A stretch of 64,000 bases of DNA, taken from contig CACBXW010000001.1 in NCBI GenBank assembly GCA_902543295.1, positions 1 through 64,000 of the forward strand. Reading direction: 5' to 3'. A program made the translations under genes and the position numbers. This DNA comes from an uncultured Pelagibacteraceae bacterium (lineage in GTDB: Bacteria; Pseudomonadota; Alphaproteobacteria; Pelagibacterales; Pelagibacteraceae). Shown here in pieces: positions 56,521 through 64,000 of the stretch; the stretch's first letter is position 1, and each line of letters starts with the position of its first letter. The notes under the pieces were generated by a model. The model saw only the letters and a list, made by a program, of their open reading frames with translations, was not told where the DNA came from and made no database searches.

Positions 56521-56752
56521 AGGGGCGTTCTGTTGCCAGGTGCCCCAAACCCCGTAACTTAATTAATAAATTAATTAAGCTGCAAGTGCGTAACTTTCGT
56601 TAGCATTTATAAATTAGCCCTTTGCGGCGGAACAATACCGAACGAAAGAATAACTTTTAGTCATCCGTCGATCCTTATTCACCCCCATAAGTTGTAAATG
56701 GTGGAGGTGGTGGGTACTGCCCCCACGTCCGTAATGGTTATTACGAAATTCA
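56521..56752 (-). ncRNA. ssrA: tmRNA, permuted two-piece form
   Basis: Read on the minus strand, the acceptor piece comes first: a T-arm-like hairpin 'GTGGG...CCCAC' and then 'CACCTCCACCA', ending at 56699. A 12-base spacer (56698-56687) follows. Then the coding piece starts GGGGGTG at 56686, continues 'AATAAGGATCGACGG', and carries the tag frame at 56604-56575. GGGGGTG pairs with CACCTCC over all seven acceptor positions (one G-U). The coding piece ends near 56521 with a GGGGC/GCCCC hairpin. This is the circularly permuted tmRNA known from Alphaproteobacteria. It rescues stalled ribosomes with SmpB. The 5' end of the acceptor piece is estimated. Confidence 0.9.
56575..56604 (-). other. tmRNA tag reading frame (ANESYALAA)
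   Basis: Nine codons plus TAA encode ANESYALAA. The tail YALAA is the same as in the E. coli tag (ANDENYALAA) and is the signal read by ClpXP and similar proteases. The first residue, Ala (GCT), is the expected resume codon. Confidence 0.9.
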
Positions 56753-56782
56753 TTTATCGTCATAGTTGGAAATCCAACATTA

Positions 56783-56812
56783 ATAATATAAAACCAAATC
56801 ATACAGATTCAA
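56783..56812 (-). promoter_or_regulatory. Promoter of tmRNA
   Basis: On the minus strand TTGAAT (56812-56807) is followed by TATATT (16-base spacer) or TATTAT (18-base spacer, ending 56783). The boxes lie within 40 bases of the divergent thyX start. Confidence 0.5.
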
Positions 56813-56822
56813 TAAATTATTC

Positions 56823-57770
56823 ATGAAGTTAACTGAAGATCAAATAAAAGAGATAAAGGAACAACAAACCCAACAAAATATAACAAAAAGGGTAACAGCC
56901 CCTGAGTTAGAAAGAATACTTTACGATGCAATTCCAATACTTGATCATGGTTTTATTAGGGTAGTAGACTATATGGGTGACGATACTTCTATTGTTCAAT
57001 CTGCTAGAGTTTCCTACGGAAAAGGCACAAAAAAGGTTTCTACAGACTCAGGTTTAATAAAATATTTAATGAGACATTGGCACAGTACTCCATTTGAAAT
57101 GTGTGAAATTAAGTATCATGTCAAGTTACCAATATTTATAGCTAGACAGTGGATAAGACATAGAACTGCAAATGTAAATGAATACTCTGCTAGATATTCA
57201 ATTTTGGACAAAGAATTTTATTTACCTGAACCTAAAAATTTAGCAGCTCAATCTCAAAGTAATAGACAGGGCAGAGGAGATATTTTGGAAGGAGAGAAAG
57301 CAAAAAAGGTTTTAGCCTTATTAAAAGGGGATGCAGAACAAACATACGATAATTATGAAACTATGCTGAATGAGAGATATGATGGTACTATAATTGATAA
57401 GAATTCTGTAGGACTTGCAAGAGAGTTGGCAAGAATGAATTTAACTTTAAACACATACACCCAATGGTATTGGAAAACAGATTTGTTAAATTTAATGAAC
57501 TTTTTGAGACTCAGAGCAGATCACCATGCTCAGTATGAAATTAGAGCTTATGCTGATGCTATGTTAGAAACTGTTAAAAAATGGGTACCAATCACTTATG
57601 AAGCATTTATGGATTATAGAGTTGGTGGAGTCGAGGTTTCAGCTAGAGGAAAAGAAATTATAAAAAAAATGATGAAAGGTGAGAATATTAATTTAGATCA
57701 ATCAGGCCTTTCAAAAAGAGAATGGAATGAGTTAATGGAGGCCTTTGAATTAAAGGATAAGATAATTTAA
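56823..57770 (+). CDS. thyX: Flavin-dependent thymidylate synthase
   Basis: The 315-residue FAD enzyme methylates dUMP with methylene-THF and NADPH. The signature is '[13 protein letters not shown]' at 112-124; the usual RHRxxSxNExSxR has Ser at position six and this one has Asn, as in some other Alphaproteobacteria. '[18 protein letters not shown]' precedes it. ThyX does not make dihydrofolate, which fits small genomes without folA. The ATG is about 10 bases from the divergent tmRNA promoter. Confidence 0.96.
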   Translation: MKLTEDQIKEIKEQQTQQNITKRVTAPELERILYDAIPILDHGFIRVVDYMGDDTSIVQSARVSYGKGTKKVSTDSGLIKYLMRHWHSTPFEMCEIKYHVKLPIFIARQWIRHRTANVNEYSARYSILDKEFYLPEPKNLAAQSQSNRQGRGDILEGEKAKKVLALLKGDAEQTYDNYETMLNERYDGTIIDKNSVGLARELARMNLTLNTYTQWYWKTDLLNLMNFLRLRADHHAQYEIRAYADAMLETVKKWVPITYEAFMDYRVGGVEVSARGKEIIKKMMKGENINLDQSGLSKREWNELMEAFELKDKII

Positions 57771-57773
57771 TTA

Positions 57774-58553
57774 GTGATAAATAAAATAATAAGTAAACTT
57801 TTAGCCAAAACAGGAAATTATAATTATCATATAGATAAAAAACTTTTTGAAAAATTTATTGATAAAATTAAAATTTATGACACTGGTCATGATTTAATAA
57901 GGTTAGGCAATCAGAAAGATGGTGGCTATCTTATCCCAAATATAATTGAAAATATACATTTGTGTTTTTCTGCTGGTGTTGGCGACGATATTACTTTCGA
58001 ACAAGAATTAAAAAAAAAAAATATTAAATGTTTTTTAGCAGATGGAACTGTAGAACCTCCTAACGGATTTAATTTTTTAAAAAAAAATTTAAATATTTAC
58101 AATGACGAATATAATATAGACGTCAACACTTGGTTTGATAGTAATGTAGAAAATCTAAATGATTTAAATATTATATTAAAATTAGACATAGAAGGATCAG
58201 AAATAGGTATAATTTATAATATTGATGAAATAATTTTAAGTAAAATAAATATTTTAATTATAGAATTTCACGATTTCTTATACTTGGGTAATCATTTTGG
58301 CAATAGAATTTATGACGAAGTATTCGACAAAATATTAAAATATTTCACTATTTGTCATATTCATCCTAATAATTTTGGTTCAACAAAATTTATTAATAAT
58401 ATAAACATTCCAAGTTTGTTAGAGTTTACTTTTATAAATAATAAATTAGTAAAAACTAGAAATAAAATACAAAAAACAATTCCACATCCACTTGATAAGA
58501 AAAATAATCCTCTAAAAAAAGACATAGCTCTTCCAGATTGTTTTTACAGATAA
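57774..58553 (+). CDS. FkbM-family methyltransferase-like protein
   Basis: The 259-residue protein starts with GTG three bases after thyX. 'FSAGVGDDITFEQEL' at 65-79 is the SAM-binding loop and 'ILKLDIEGSE' at 134-143 with 'ILIIEFHDF' after it are FkbM/Methyltransf_21 features. FkbM proteins O-methylate sugars or polyketides, and in marine bacteria are common in polysaccharide islands. Here it sits alone between the core genes thyX and mrp, with an A12 tract at 58010-58021, and looks like an insertion of island-type DNA. Substrate unknown. Confidence 0.75.
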   Translation: MINKIISKLLAKTGNYNYHIDKKLFEKFIDKIKIYDTGHDLIRLGNQKDGGYLIPNIIENIHLCFSAGVGDDITFEQELKKKNIKCFLADGTVEPPNGFNFLKKNLNIYNDEYNIDVNTWFDSNVENLNDLNIILKLDIEGSEIGIIYNIDEIILSKINILIIEFHDFLYLGNHFGNRIYDEVFDKILKYFTICHIHPNNFGSTKFINNINIPSLLEFTFINNKLVKTRNKIQKTIPHPLDKKNNPLKKDIALPDCFYR

Positions 58554-58567
58554 AAACTTATTGATTA

Positions 58568-59392
58568 TCAAATGAAAATTTGATGCAATTTTTTTGCAAA
58601 CTCTAAATAAATTTTAGAAATCTTGTGATCTGGTTTACTCTCAACAATAGGAGTTCCCAAATCACCTTGCTTTCCTATTTCTGGGTTAATCGGTATTTCA
58701 CCAAGAAAATTCTTGTCGAATTCCTTAGCGGTTTTTTCAACACCACCTTCGCCAAAAATAGCATACCTTTTTTCATCCTCTCCAATGAAATGACTCATAT
58801 TATCAACAAGCCCTATTATTTTTACTTTAAGTTTATCGAACATTTTAATTCCTCTTTTTACATCTTGAAGAGCAATTTCTTGTGGGGTAGATATAATTAT
58901 AACCCCATCCATGTTAATTTCTTGTGCAAATGTTAACTGTGTATCACCAGTTCCAGGAGGCATATCAACAATTAAAAAATCTAAATTTTCCCATAAAACT
59001 TTTTGTGTAAAAGTTTTAATTGCAGAAATAACCATTGGACCTCTCCAGATCATTGGTGTTTGTTCGTCAGTTAAAAAACCAATCGACATACATTGAATTC
59101 CATATTTCATAATTGGCTTTAGTTTTTGTCCATCACTTTCGGGCTTTTCTTGAATTGAAAATAATTTTGGTAAAGATGGCCCGTAAATGTCCGCGTCTAA
59201 TAATCCAACTTTTAAATCCAATTTTTTTAAAGCTAAAGCTAGATTCGTTGCAAAAGTTGACTTTCCGACTCCTCCTTTGGCACTAGAGATTGCAATGGTA
59301 AACTTCGTTCCAATAATTGGGTTTCTTCTAAAGGTTTTTGGCTTAGTTTTTGCCGTCATTGTGTCACTTAAACCTACTTTTTTATTGTCCAT
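58568..59392 (-). CDS. mrp: Mrp/NBP35 family P-loop ATPase, short form
   Basis: The 274-residue protein has the deviant Walker A 'SAKGGVGKSTFATNLALAL' at 37-55, 'LLDADIYGPSLPKLF', 'VDMPPGTGDTQLT' and 'ENMS'-like 'GLVDNMSHFIGEDEK'. The family carries and delivers iron-sulfur clusters. It lacks the N-terminal MIP18/DUF59 domain of many Mrp proteins, and the CxxC that usually follows 'NMS' is absent, so its cluster binding is uncertain. It is divergent from hflK. Confidence 0.88.
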   Translation of the reverse strand: MDNKKVGLSDTMTAKTKPKTFRRNPIIGTKFTIAISSAKGGVGKSTFATNLALALKKLDLKVGLLDADIYGPSLPKLFSIQEKPESDGQKLKPIMKYGIQCMSIGFLTDEQTPMIWRGPMVISAIKTFTQKVLWENLDFLIVDMPPGTGDTQLTFAQEINMDGVIIISTPQEIALQDVKRGIKMFDKLKVKIIGLVDNMSHFIGEDEKRYAIFGEGGVEKTAKEFDKNFLGEIPINPEIGKQGDLGTPIVESKPDHKISKIYLEFAKKLHQIFI

Positions 59393-59406
59393 ATTTTACC
59401 ATTACC

Positions 59407-59436
59407 TTGTTTTTGCTAAGAAAGACACTATATAGA
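59407..59436 (+). promoter_or_regulatory. Possible hflK operon promoter
   Basis: TTGTTT (59407-59412) and TATAGA (59431-59436) are 18 bases apart. An inverted repeat AGACA/TGTCT (59423-59427 and 59438-59442) brackets the -10 box. Confidence 0.4.
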
Positions 59437-59446
59437 ATGTCTAATT

Positions 59447-60538
59447 ATGAGTGATTTTAAAAATCAAAGCCCGTGGGGATCACCTCCAGGTGGTGGAGGA
59501 AGTGGTAACGGTGGATTTAGAAAAGGTCCTACTCCGCCAAATATTGACGAGGTTATAAGCAAACTGCAATCATTAATAAATAGATTTTTAGGTGGTGGCA
59601 AAGGTGGAGCTAAGCCAATCATAATCGGACTTATAATTCTTTTAATTGTCTGGACTTTAAGTGGGCTTTATAGAGTTTTGCCTGATGAGCAAGGAGTTGT
59701 ACTAAGGTTTGGAAAATTTGTTAAAACAACTCAGCCTGGATTAAACTATCATTTACCTTTTCCAATAGAAAATGTTCTGACTCCAAAAGTAACTAAAGTA
59801 AATAGGATGGACATTGGATTTAGATCTGAGAGAGATAGTGGTTTTTCGTCAGGTGGAGTCGCAGATGTTCCTGAAGAAAGCTTAATGCTTACAGGTGATG
59901 AAAATATTGTTAATATTGATTTCTCAGTATTTTGGGTAATCAAAGATGCAGGTAATTTTTTATTTAAAATCCAAGATCCAGAAGGAACAGTAAAAGCCGC
60001 TGCAGAAACAGCGATGAGAGAAGTTATTGCGCGATCTGATATTCAACCAATTTTGACTGAAGGAAGATCACTTATAGAAGCTGATACTCAAGAAATTATA
60101 CAAAAAATCCTTGATGAATACACAAGTGGAATTCAAATTACACAAGTTCAAACTCAAAAAGCTGATCCACCAGACCAAGTTATTGATGCATTTCGAGATG
60201 TACAGGCAGCTAGAGCGGATATGGAAAGATCTAAAAACGAGGCAGAAGCATATGCTAATGATGTAATTCCAAGAGCACGTGGAGAAGCAGCGAAAATTCT
60301 ACAAGCAGCAGAAGCTTATAAAAAAGAGGTTGTTGCTAAAGCAGAAGGTGAAGCAAGTAGATTTTTATCAATATATAATGAGTATGCTAAAGCCAAAAAA
60401 GTAACTCAAGAAAGAATGTATCTTGAGACAATGGAAGAAGTATTAGCTGATATTAATAAAATAATAATAGACAAAAATTCAGGTGAAGGTGTAGTACCTT
60501 ATCTGCCATTACAAGAATTAAAGACAGGGACAAACTAA
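59447..60538 (+). CDS. hflK: FtsH protease modulator HflK
   Basis: The 363-residue protein has a Gly/Pro-rich cytoplasmic N terminus, one membrane helix at about 57-77, and a SPFH domain from 'GLYRVLPDEQGVVLRFGKFV' onward, then a long Ala/Glu-rich helix ('EAEAYANDVIPRARGEAAKI'). HflK and HflC form a large membrane cage around FtsH that controls access of membrane substrates. hflC starts one base after its stop. Confidence 0.95.
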   Translation: MSDFKNQSPWGSPPGGGGSGNGGFRKGPTPPNIDEVISKLQSLINRFLGGGKGGAKPIIIGLIILLIVWTLSGLYRVLPDEQGVVLRFGKFVKTTQPGLNYHLPFPIENVLTPKVTKVNRMDIGFRSERDSGFSSGGVADVPEESLMLTGDENIVNIDFSVFWVIKDAGNFLFKIQDPEGTVKAAAETAMREVIARSDIQPILTEGRSLIEADTQEIIQKILDEYTSGIQITQVQTQKADPPDQVIDAFRDVQAARADMERSKNEAEAYANDVIPRARGEAAKILQAAEAYKKEVVAKAEGEASRFLSIYNEYAKAKKVTQERMYLETMEEVLADINKIIIDKNSGEGVVPYLPLQELKTGTN

Positions 60539-60539
60539 A

Positions 60540-61409
60540 ATGAAAGCTGGAAAATTTTTATTACCAATAATTATACTATTTATTGCAACAGTTTACTTTT
60601 CAGTCTTTATAGTAAAAGAGGTTAATCAAGCTATAGTGCTTCAATTTGGTGATCCTAAAAGAATTATATCCAAACCTGGAATTAATTTTAAAATTCCATT
60701 TATACAAAATGTTGTATTCTTAGATAAAAGAATTTTAAATCTTGACACACCACCTGAGGAAGTAATTGCATCTGATCAAAAAAGGTTAATAGTTGATGCA
60801 TTTGCAAGATTTCAGATAATTGATCCTCTTAAATTTTATATATCTGTAGGAAATGAAAGAGTTGCAAGATCAAGACTAGCTACAATTATAAATTCTAGAA
60901 TAAGAAACGTGCTTGGTCAGCAAGAACTACAAACACTTTTATCAGAAGATAGAACAAAACAAATGTCATTAATCCAAGAAGGTGTAAATAATGAAGCAGA
61001 AAATTTTGGAATTAGTATTGTAGATGTAAGAATTAAAAGAGCAGATCTTCCACAAGCAAACAGTGATGCAATTTTTAGAAGAATGCAAACTGAAAGAGAA
61101 AGAGAAGCAAAAGAATTTAGAGCCAAGGGTGCAGAGATGGCAGTAACAATTACCTCAACCGCTGATAAAGAAGTTACCGTTATACTTGCAGACGCACAAA
61201 AAAAATCTGAAATTATGAAAGGAGAAGGCGATGGTCTGAAAAACAAGATTTTTGCTGATGCCTTCGGACAAGATCCTGAATTTTTTGCATTCTATAGAGC
61301 TATGCAAGCATATCAAAAAGCTTTAATTGGTGGTGAAACATCAATGATACTTTCACCAGATAGTGAATTTTTTAAATTTTTCGGAAATATTGATCAAAAA
61401 GTAGAGTAA
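60540..61409 (+). CDS. hflC: FtsH protease modulator HflC
   Basis: The 289-residue SPFH protein has an N-terminal membrane helix at about 6-26, 'EVNQAIVLQFGDPKRIISKP' at the start of the SPFH domain, and 'FRAKGAEMAVTITSTADKEV' in the following helix, as in HflC. It pairs with HflK. A DUF2065 gene begins five bases later. Confidence 0.96.
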   Translation: MKAGKFLLPIIILFIATVYFSVFIVKEVNQAIVLQFGDPKRIISKPGINFKIPFIQNVVFLDKRILNLDTPPEEVIASDQKRLIVDAFARFQIIDPLKFYISVGNERVARSRLATIINSRIRNVLGQQELQTLLSEDRTKQMSLIQEGVNNEAENFGISIVDVRIKRADLPQANSDAIFRRMQTEREREAKEFRAKGAEMAVTITSTADKEVTVILADAQKKSEIMKGEGDGLKNKIFADAFGQDPEFFAFYRAMQAYQKALIGGETSMILSPDSEFFKFFGNIDQKVE

Positions 61410-61414
61410 TTTTA

Positions 61415-61600
61415 ATGAGAGAATTGATCATCGCATTTGGTCTATTCCTTTTTATTGAAGGCATTCTTTACGCCATATTTCCATCAAAAATGAAAAATAT
61501 GATAATGAAATTAAAAGAAGCCACTGACAATCAACTAAGAACAGGTGGATTAATATTTGCAGTGATTGGATTTTTTATTATTTGGTACTTAAAAAGATGA
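61415..61600 (+). CDS. DUF2065 small membrane protein
   Basis: The 61-residue protein has two hydrophobic helices (about 3-18 and 44-58) with 'FLFIEGILYAIFPSKMK' between and after them, the DUF2065 pattern. Its function is unknown; the gene is regularly found behind hflC, so a link to the HflKC-FtsH complex is likely. Its stop overlaps the degP ATG as ATGA. Confidence 0.88.
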   Translation: MRELIIAFGLFLFIEGILYAIFPSKMKNMIMKLKEATDNQLRTGGLIFAVIGFFIIWYLKR

Positions 61601-63000
61601 GATTCTTAAAAATTTTATTACTAATATTATTTTCAATCAATATTCAAAATACCTCTAACGCAGCAAACATGCCTGCGTCTTTTGCAGATCTAGCTGAAAA
61701 ATTAATGCCATCAGTAGTAAATATCTCGACTACAACAACAATAACCACAAGGTCTAATCCATTTCCATTTGAGTTTCCTCCTGGTTCTCCTTTTGAAGAT
61801 ATGTTCAAAGATTATGGAACTCCTCAAAAGAGACAAACAAGTGCGCTTGGTTCTGGCTTTATAATAGATGAAAAAGGAATTGTTATTACAAATAATCACG
61901 TGATACAGGGCGCAGAAGATGTTTTTGTTAGAGTTAATGGTGAAAAAAATATAAAGGCAAAAGTAATTGGAGCTGATCCTGGCATGGATTTGGCTGTTCT
62001 TCAAATAGAGTCAGATCAAAAATTCATACCAGTTAAATTTGGTGACTCTGATATCGCAAGAATAGGTGATTGGGTTATTGCTATTGGGAATCCATTTGGC
62101 TTAGGTGGAACGGTTACTGCAGGAATAATCTCTGCAAGAAACAGAAGTATCGGTCTTTCTAGATATGAAGACTACATTCAAACTGATGCATCAATTAACC
62201 AAGGTAATTCAGGTGGTCCATTGTTTAATATGGATGGAGATGTAATTGGAATTAATACAGCTATATTAGGTCAATCAGGTTCAATTGGAATTGGTTTTGC
62301 AATACCTTCTAATAGTGCACAAAAAGTAATTAATCAATTAATTGAATTTGGTGAAACTAAAAGAGGATGGTTAGGTGTTAGAATTCAAACAGTCACAAAA
62401 GATATTGCAGATGTTGAAAAATTAGATGAACCTAGAGGAGCACTTGTTGCTAGCGTAGCTGAAAATAGTCCATCAGATAAGGGCGGAATAAAAGCTGGAG
62501 ACATAATTTTAGAATTTGATGGCAAAAAAATTAATGAAATGAGTGAACTTCCAAGAATAGTTGCAGAAACTGAAGTTGGAAAAAAAGTAAAATTAAAAGT
62601 TTGGAGAAATAAACGTGAAATAACTAAGGAAATTATACTTGGAAGACTAGAAACATCCGAAGATTTTAAATCCCAAGGTTTAGTAACTGAAAAACCTAAA
62701 GAAGATGCAATAGATGGTCTGAAGATAAAAGTGAGATTGCTAAATAAAGATGACATTAAACAAAGAAATTTACCAAAAAATACAACAGGATTAGTTATCA
62801 CAGAAATTGATAAAGATAGCCCAGTTAATTATCTTCAAGTAAATAATATTATTGTTGAAGCACAGAAGAAAAAGATCAACACCATTGGAGATCTAGATAA
62901 CATTGTAAAACTAGCTCTAAAAAGTAATGATAAAAGTTTACTTATCGCAATTTACAATAACAATAACCAAAGAAGATATATTGGTGTTAAACTAAATTAA
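61597..63000 (+). CDS. degP: Periplasmic serine protease/chaperone DegP (HtrA)
   Basis: The ATG at 61597, overlapping the previous stop, gives 467 residues with a signal peptide (about 1-23). An ATG-like start at 61582 would add five residues. The triad is His101 in 'TNNHV', Asp131 in 'GMDLAVL' and Ser205 in 'QGNSGGPL'. Two PDZ domains follow (about 245-345 and 370-460), the first with 'RGWLGVRIQTV'. It degrades or refolds damaged envelope proteins. It sits with hflKC in an envelope quality-control cluster. Confidence 0.96.
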   Translation: MRFLKILLLILFSINIQNTSNAANMPASFADLAEKLMPSVVNISTTTTITTRSNPFPFEFPPGSPFEDMFKDYGTPQKRQTSALGSGFIIDEKGIVITNNHVIQGAEDVFVRVNGEKNIKAKVIGADPGMDLAVLQIESDQKFIPVKFGDSDIARIGDWVIAIGNPFGLGGTVTAGIISARNRSIGLSRYEDYIQTDASINQGNSGGPLFNMDGDVIGINTAILGQSGSIGIGFAIPSNSAQKVINQLIEFGETKRGWLGVRIQTVTKDIADVEKLDEPRGALVASVAENSPSDKGGIKAGDIILEFDGKKINEMSELPRIVAETEVGKKVKLKVWRNKREITKEIILGRLETSEDFKSQGLVTEKPKEDAIDGLKIKVRLLNKDDIKQRNLPKNTTGLVITEIDKDSPVNYLQVNNIIVEAQKKKINTIGDLDNIVKLALKSNDKSLLIAIYNNNNQRRYIGVKLN

Positions 63001-63920
63001 TGGACCTAAAGTCCAAAATAATTCTTATTTCAGGACCAACTGCATCTGGAAAATCAAAATTTGCTGTAAAGCTTGCAAAAAAAGTAAATGGAGAAGTTAT
63101 AAATGCAGATAGTATGCAAATATTTAAAGAATTAAAAATTCTTACAGCAAGACCTCAGCGAAATGATTTAAAAAATATAAATCATCATTTATATGGATTT
63201 AAAAGTGTAAAGGAAAATTATTCTACAGGAAATTGGCTTAAGGATGCCAAGAAAAAAATTAACAGTATTAAGAAAAAGAACAAAATTCCAATTCTTGTTG
63301 GTGGCACTGGTTTATATTTTAAAGCGCTTATCGATGGTATTGTTAAAATTCCCGATATCCCACTCACTATTCGAAATAGAATAAGAAAAAAACAATCAAA
63401 AATAGGACAAATTAAATTTTACTCTGAGCTTATTAAACTAGATCCGCTCTGCAAAAAAAAAATTAACAAAAATGATTCTCAAAGATCAATAAGAGCCTAT
63501 GAAGTAAAAAAGTTTACAAATAAATCTTTGTTTGATTGGTATAATGAAACATATTCTGATTTTACTAAAGACAGTTTCATAAAGTTACATATCGATTATC
63601 CTAGAGATAAGTTAATAGAAAGAATTTATGTAAGAACAAATGAAATGTTAAGAGATGGAGCAATAAAAGAGGCTAAGAGGTTTTATAAATTAAGAGTAAA
63701 GAAAGATTTATCATCTAATAAAGTTATTGGTCTAAGCGAGATTAAAGAATATCTCGACAAAAAAATAGATCTTACTGAATTGAAAGAAAAAATATCAATA
63801 AAAACAAGGCAATATGCTAAGAGACAGTCCACTTGGGCAAGAGGACAAATGTCTGACTGGCAAAAAATAAAATTTAATACTCTTAAATCATATTTAAAAA
63901 AATTTCCTAAATCAGCATAG
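63000..63920 (+). CDS. miaA: tRNA dimethylallyltransferase
   Basis: The 306-residue enzyme prenylates A37 of UNN-reading tRNAs with dimethylallyl diphosphate from the isoprenoid pathway. 'ISGPTASGKSKFAVKLA' is the P-loop, 'INADSMQIFKEL' the substrate loop, 'ILVGGTGLYFKALIDG' and 'RQYAKRQSTWARGQ' are further signatures. Its ATG overlaps the degP stop by one base. Confidence 0.96.
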   Translation: MDLKSKIILISGPTASGKSKFAVKLAKKVNGEVINADSMQIFKELKILTARPQRNDLKNINHHLYGFKSVKENYSTGNWLKDAKKKINSIKKKNKIPILVGGTGLYFKALIDGIVKIPDIPLTIRNRIRKKQSKIGQIKFYSELIKLDPLCKKKINKNDSQRSIRAYEVKKFTNKSLFDWYNETYSDFTKDSFIKLHIDYPRDKLIERIYVRTNEMLRDGAIKEAKRFYKLRVKKDLSSNKVIGLSEIKEYLDKKIDLTELKEKISIKTRQYAKRQSTWARGQMSDWQKIKFNTLKSYLKKFPKSA

Positions 63921-63925
63921 ATTGC

Positions 63926-63955
63926 TTGACCTATTAGCACAACTTCAGCTAGATT
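63926..63955 (+). promoter_or_regulatory. Possible ilvB promoter
   Basis: TTGACC (63926-63931) and TAGATT (63950-63955) are 18 bases apart, in the 41-base gap before the next start. The ATG comes only six bases after the -10 box, so any transcript would be nearly leaderless. Confidence 0.3.
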
Positions 63956-63961
63956 GTCTGA

Positions 63962-64000
63962 ATGTCAAAATTATACTCTGGAGCTGAAATCGTATTTAAG
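63962..64000 (+). CDS. ilvB: Acetolactate synthase large subunit, N-terminal fragment
   Basis: Thirteen codons read 'MSKLYSGAEIVFK' to the window edge. 'SGAEIV' is the usual start of the IlvB/IlvI large subunit ('SGAEMVVRAL' in relatives), and miaA-ilvB is a frequent neighbour pair in Alphaproteobacteria. Too little is visible for more than a likely call. Confidence 0.6.
   Translation, partial: MSKLYSGAEIVFK

Noticed and set aside
56614-56802. A 62-codon open frame on the minus strand
   Set aside because: It runs through the tmRNA acceptor piece and the start of the coding piece; the RNA structure explains the sequence.
1-64000. CRISPR arrays, insertion sequences, integrases or attachment-site repeats
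   Set aside because: No regularly spaced repeats, transposase or integrase motifs were seen, even next to the tRNA and tmRNA genes.

Overview
The window is a very AT-rich, densely packed bacterial chromosome segment that looks like SAR11 ('Candidatus Pelagibacter', Alphaproteobacteria). Support: three-subunit pntAA/pntAB/pntB transhydrogenase, a two-piece (permuted) tmRNA, TrcR (DUF1013), RpoH, ThyX instead of ThyA, pyruvate phosphate dikinase, class I fructose-bisphosphate aldolase, intergenic gaps mostly of 0-10 bases, many 1-4 base gene overlaps and almost no Shine-Dalgarno sequences. The species is an inference from gene content and style, not a computed placement.

Bases 1-9400 are a surface-polysaccharide island with genes on alternating strands: glycosyltransferases of several folds, two methyltransferase or sugar-modifying genes, a PLP-dependent sugar dehydratase with His in place of the catalytic Lys, Fcl and Gmd (GDP-L-fucose), a GT11 fucosyltransferase and a CDP-tyvelose-epimerase-like protein. 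A lone 5S rRNA gene with its own promoter (9411-9561) closes the island. In SAR11 genomes the large hypervariable region is known to lie between the 16S-23S genes and a separated 5S gene, and this is most likely its right edge.

From 9570 the sequence is core genome. Bases 9570-13489 hold an epimerase, L36, a tiny cytochrome oxidase subunit and the transhydrogenase. Bases 13517-21741 (minus strand) hold rpsU with initiator tRNA, then trcR-rpmE-suhB-efp-thiE-fba-pgk-gap-tkt, which links triose and pentose metabolism with translation factors. Bases 21794-31293 run through zapA, fau, ymdB, yebC, a phage-type ruvC, the complete Tol-Pal envelope system and tilS. Bases 31358-37743 are ftsH-folP-glmM-thiD-purA. 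Bases 37762-42224 (mostly minus) are rpoH, rluD, tRNA-Arg, an ABC exporter and tsaC.

Bases 42245-49797 contain isoprenoid synthesis (xseB-ispA-dxs and, separately, ispB), aroC, pdxH, an S49 peptidase and glyQ; glyS and ppdK follow to 54520. Next come nadC/nadA, tRNA-Leu(GAG), the permuted tmRNA with tag ANESYALAA, thyX, an orphan FkbM-type methyltransferase, Mrp, and the membrane-protease cluster hflK-hflC-DUF2065-degP. The window ends with miaA and the first 13 codons of what looks like ilvB.

No insertion sequence, phage, CRISPR array or pseudogene was seen. The most unusual points are the sugar chemistry implied by the island, its A14 tract in a fucosyltransferase gene, the 5S transcription unit that runs into protein genes, and the phage-type RuvC sitting where ruvCAB would be expected.
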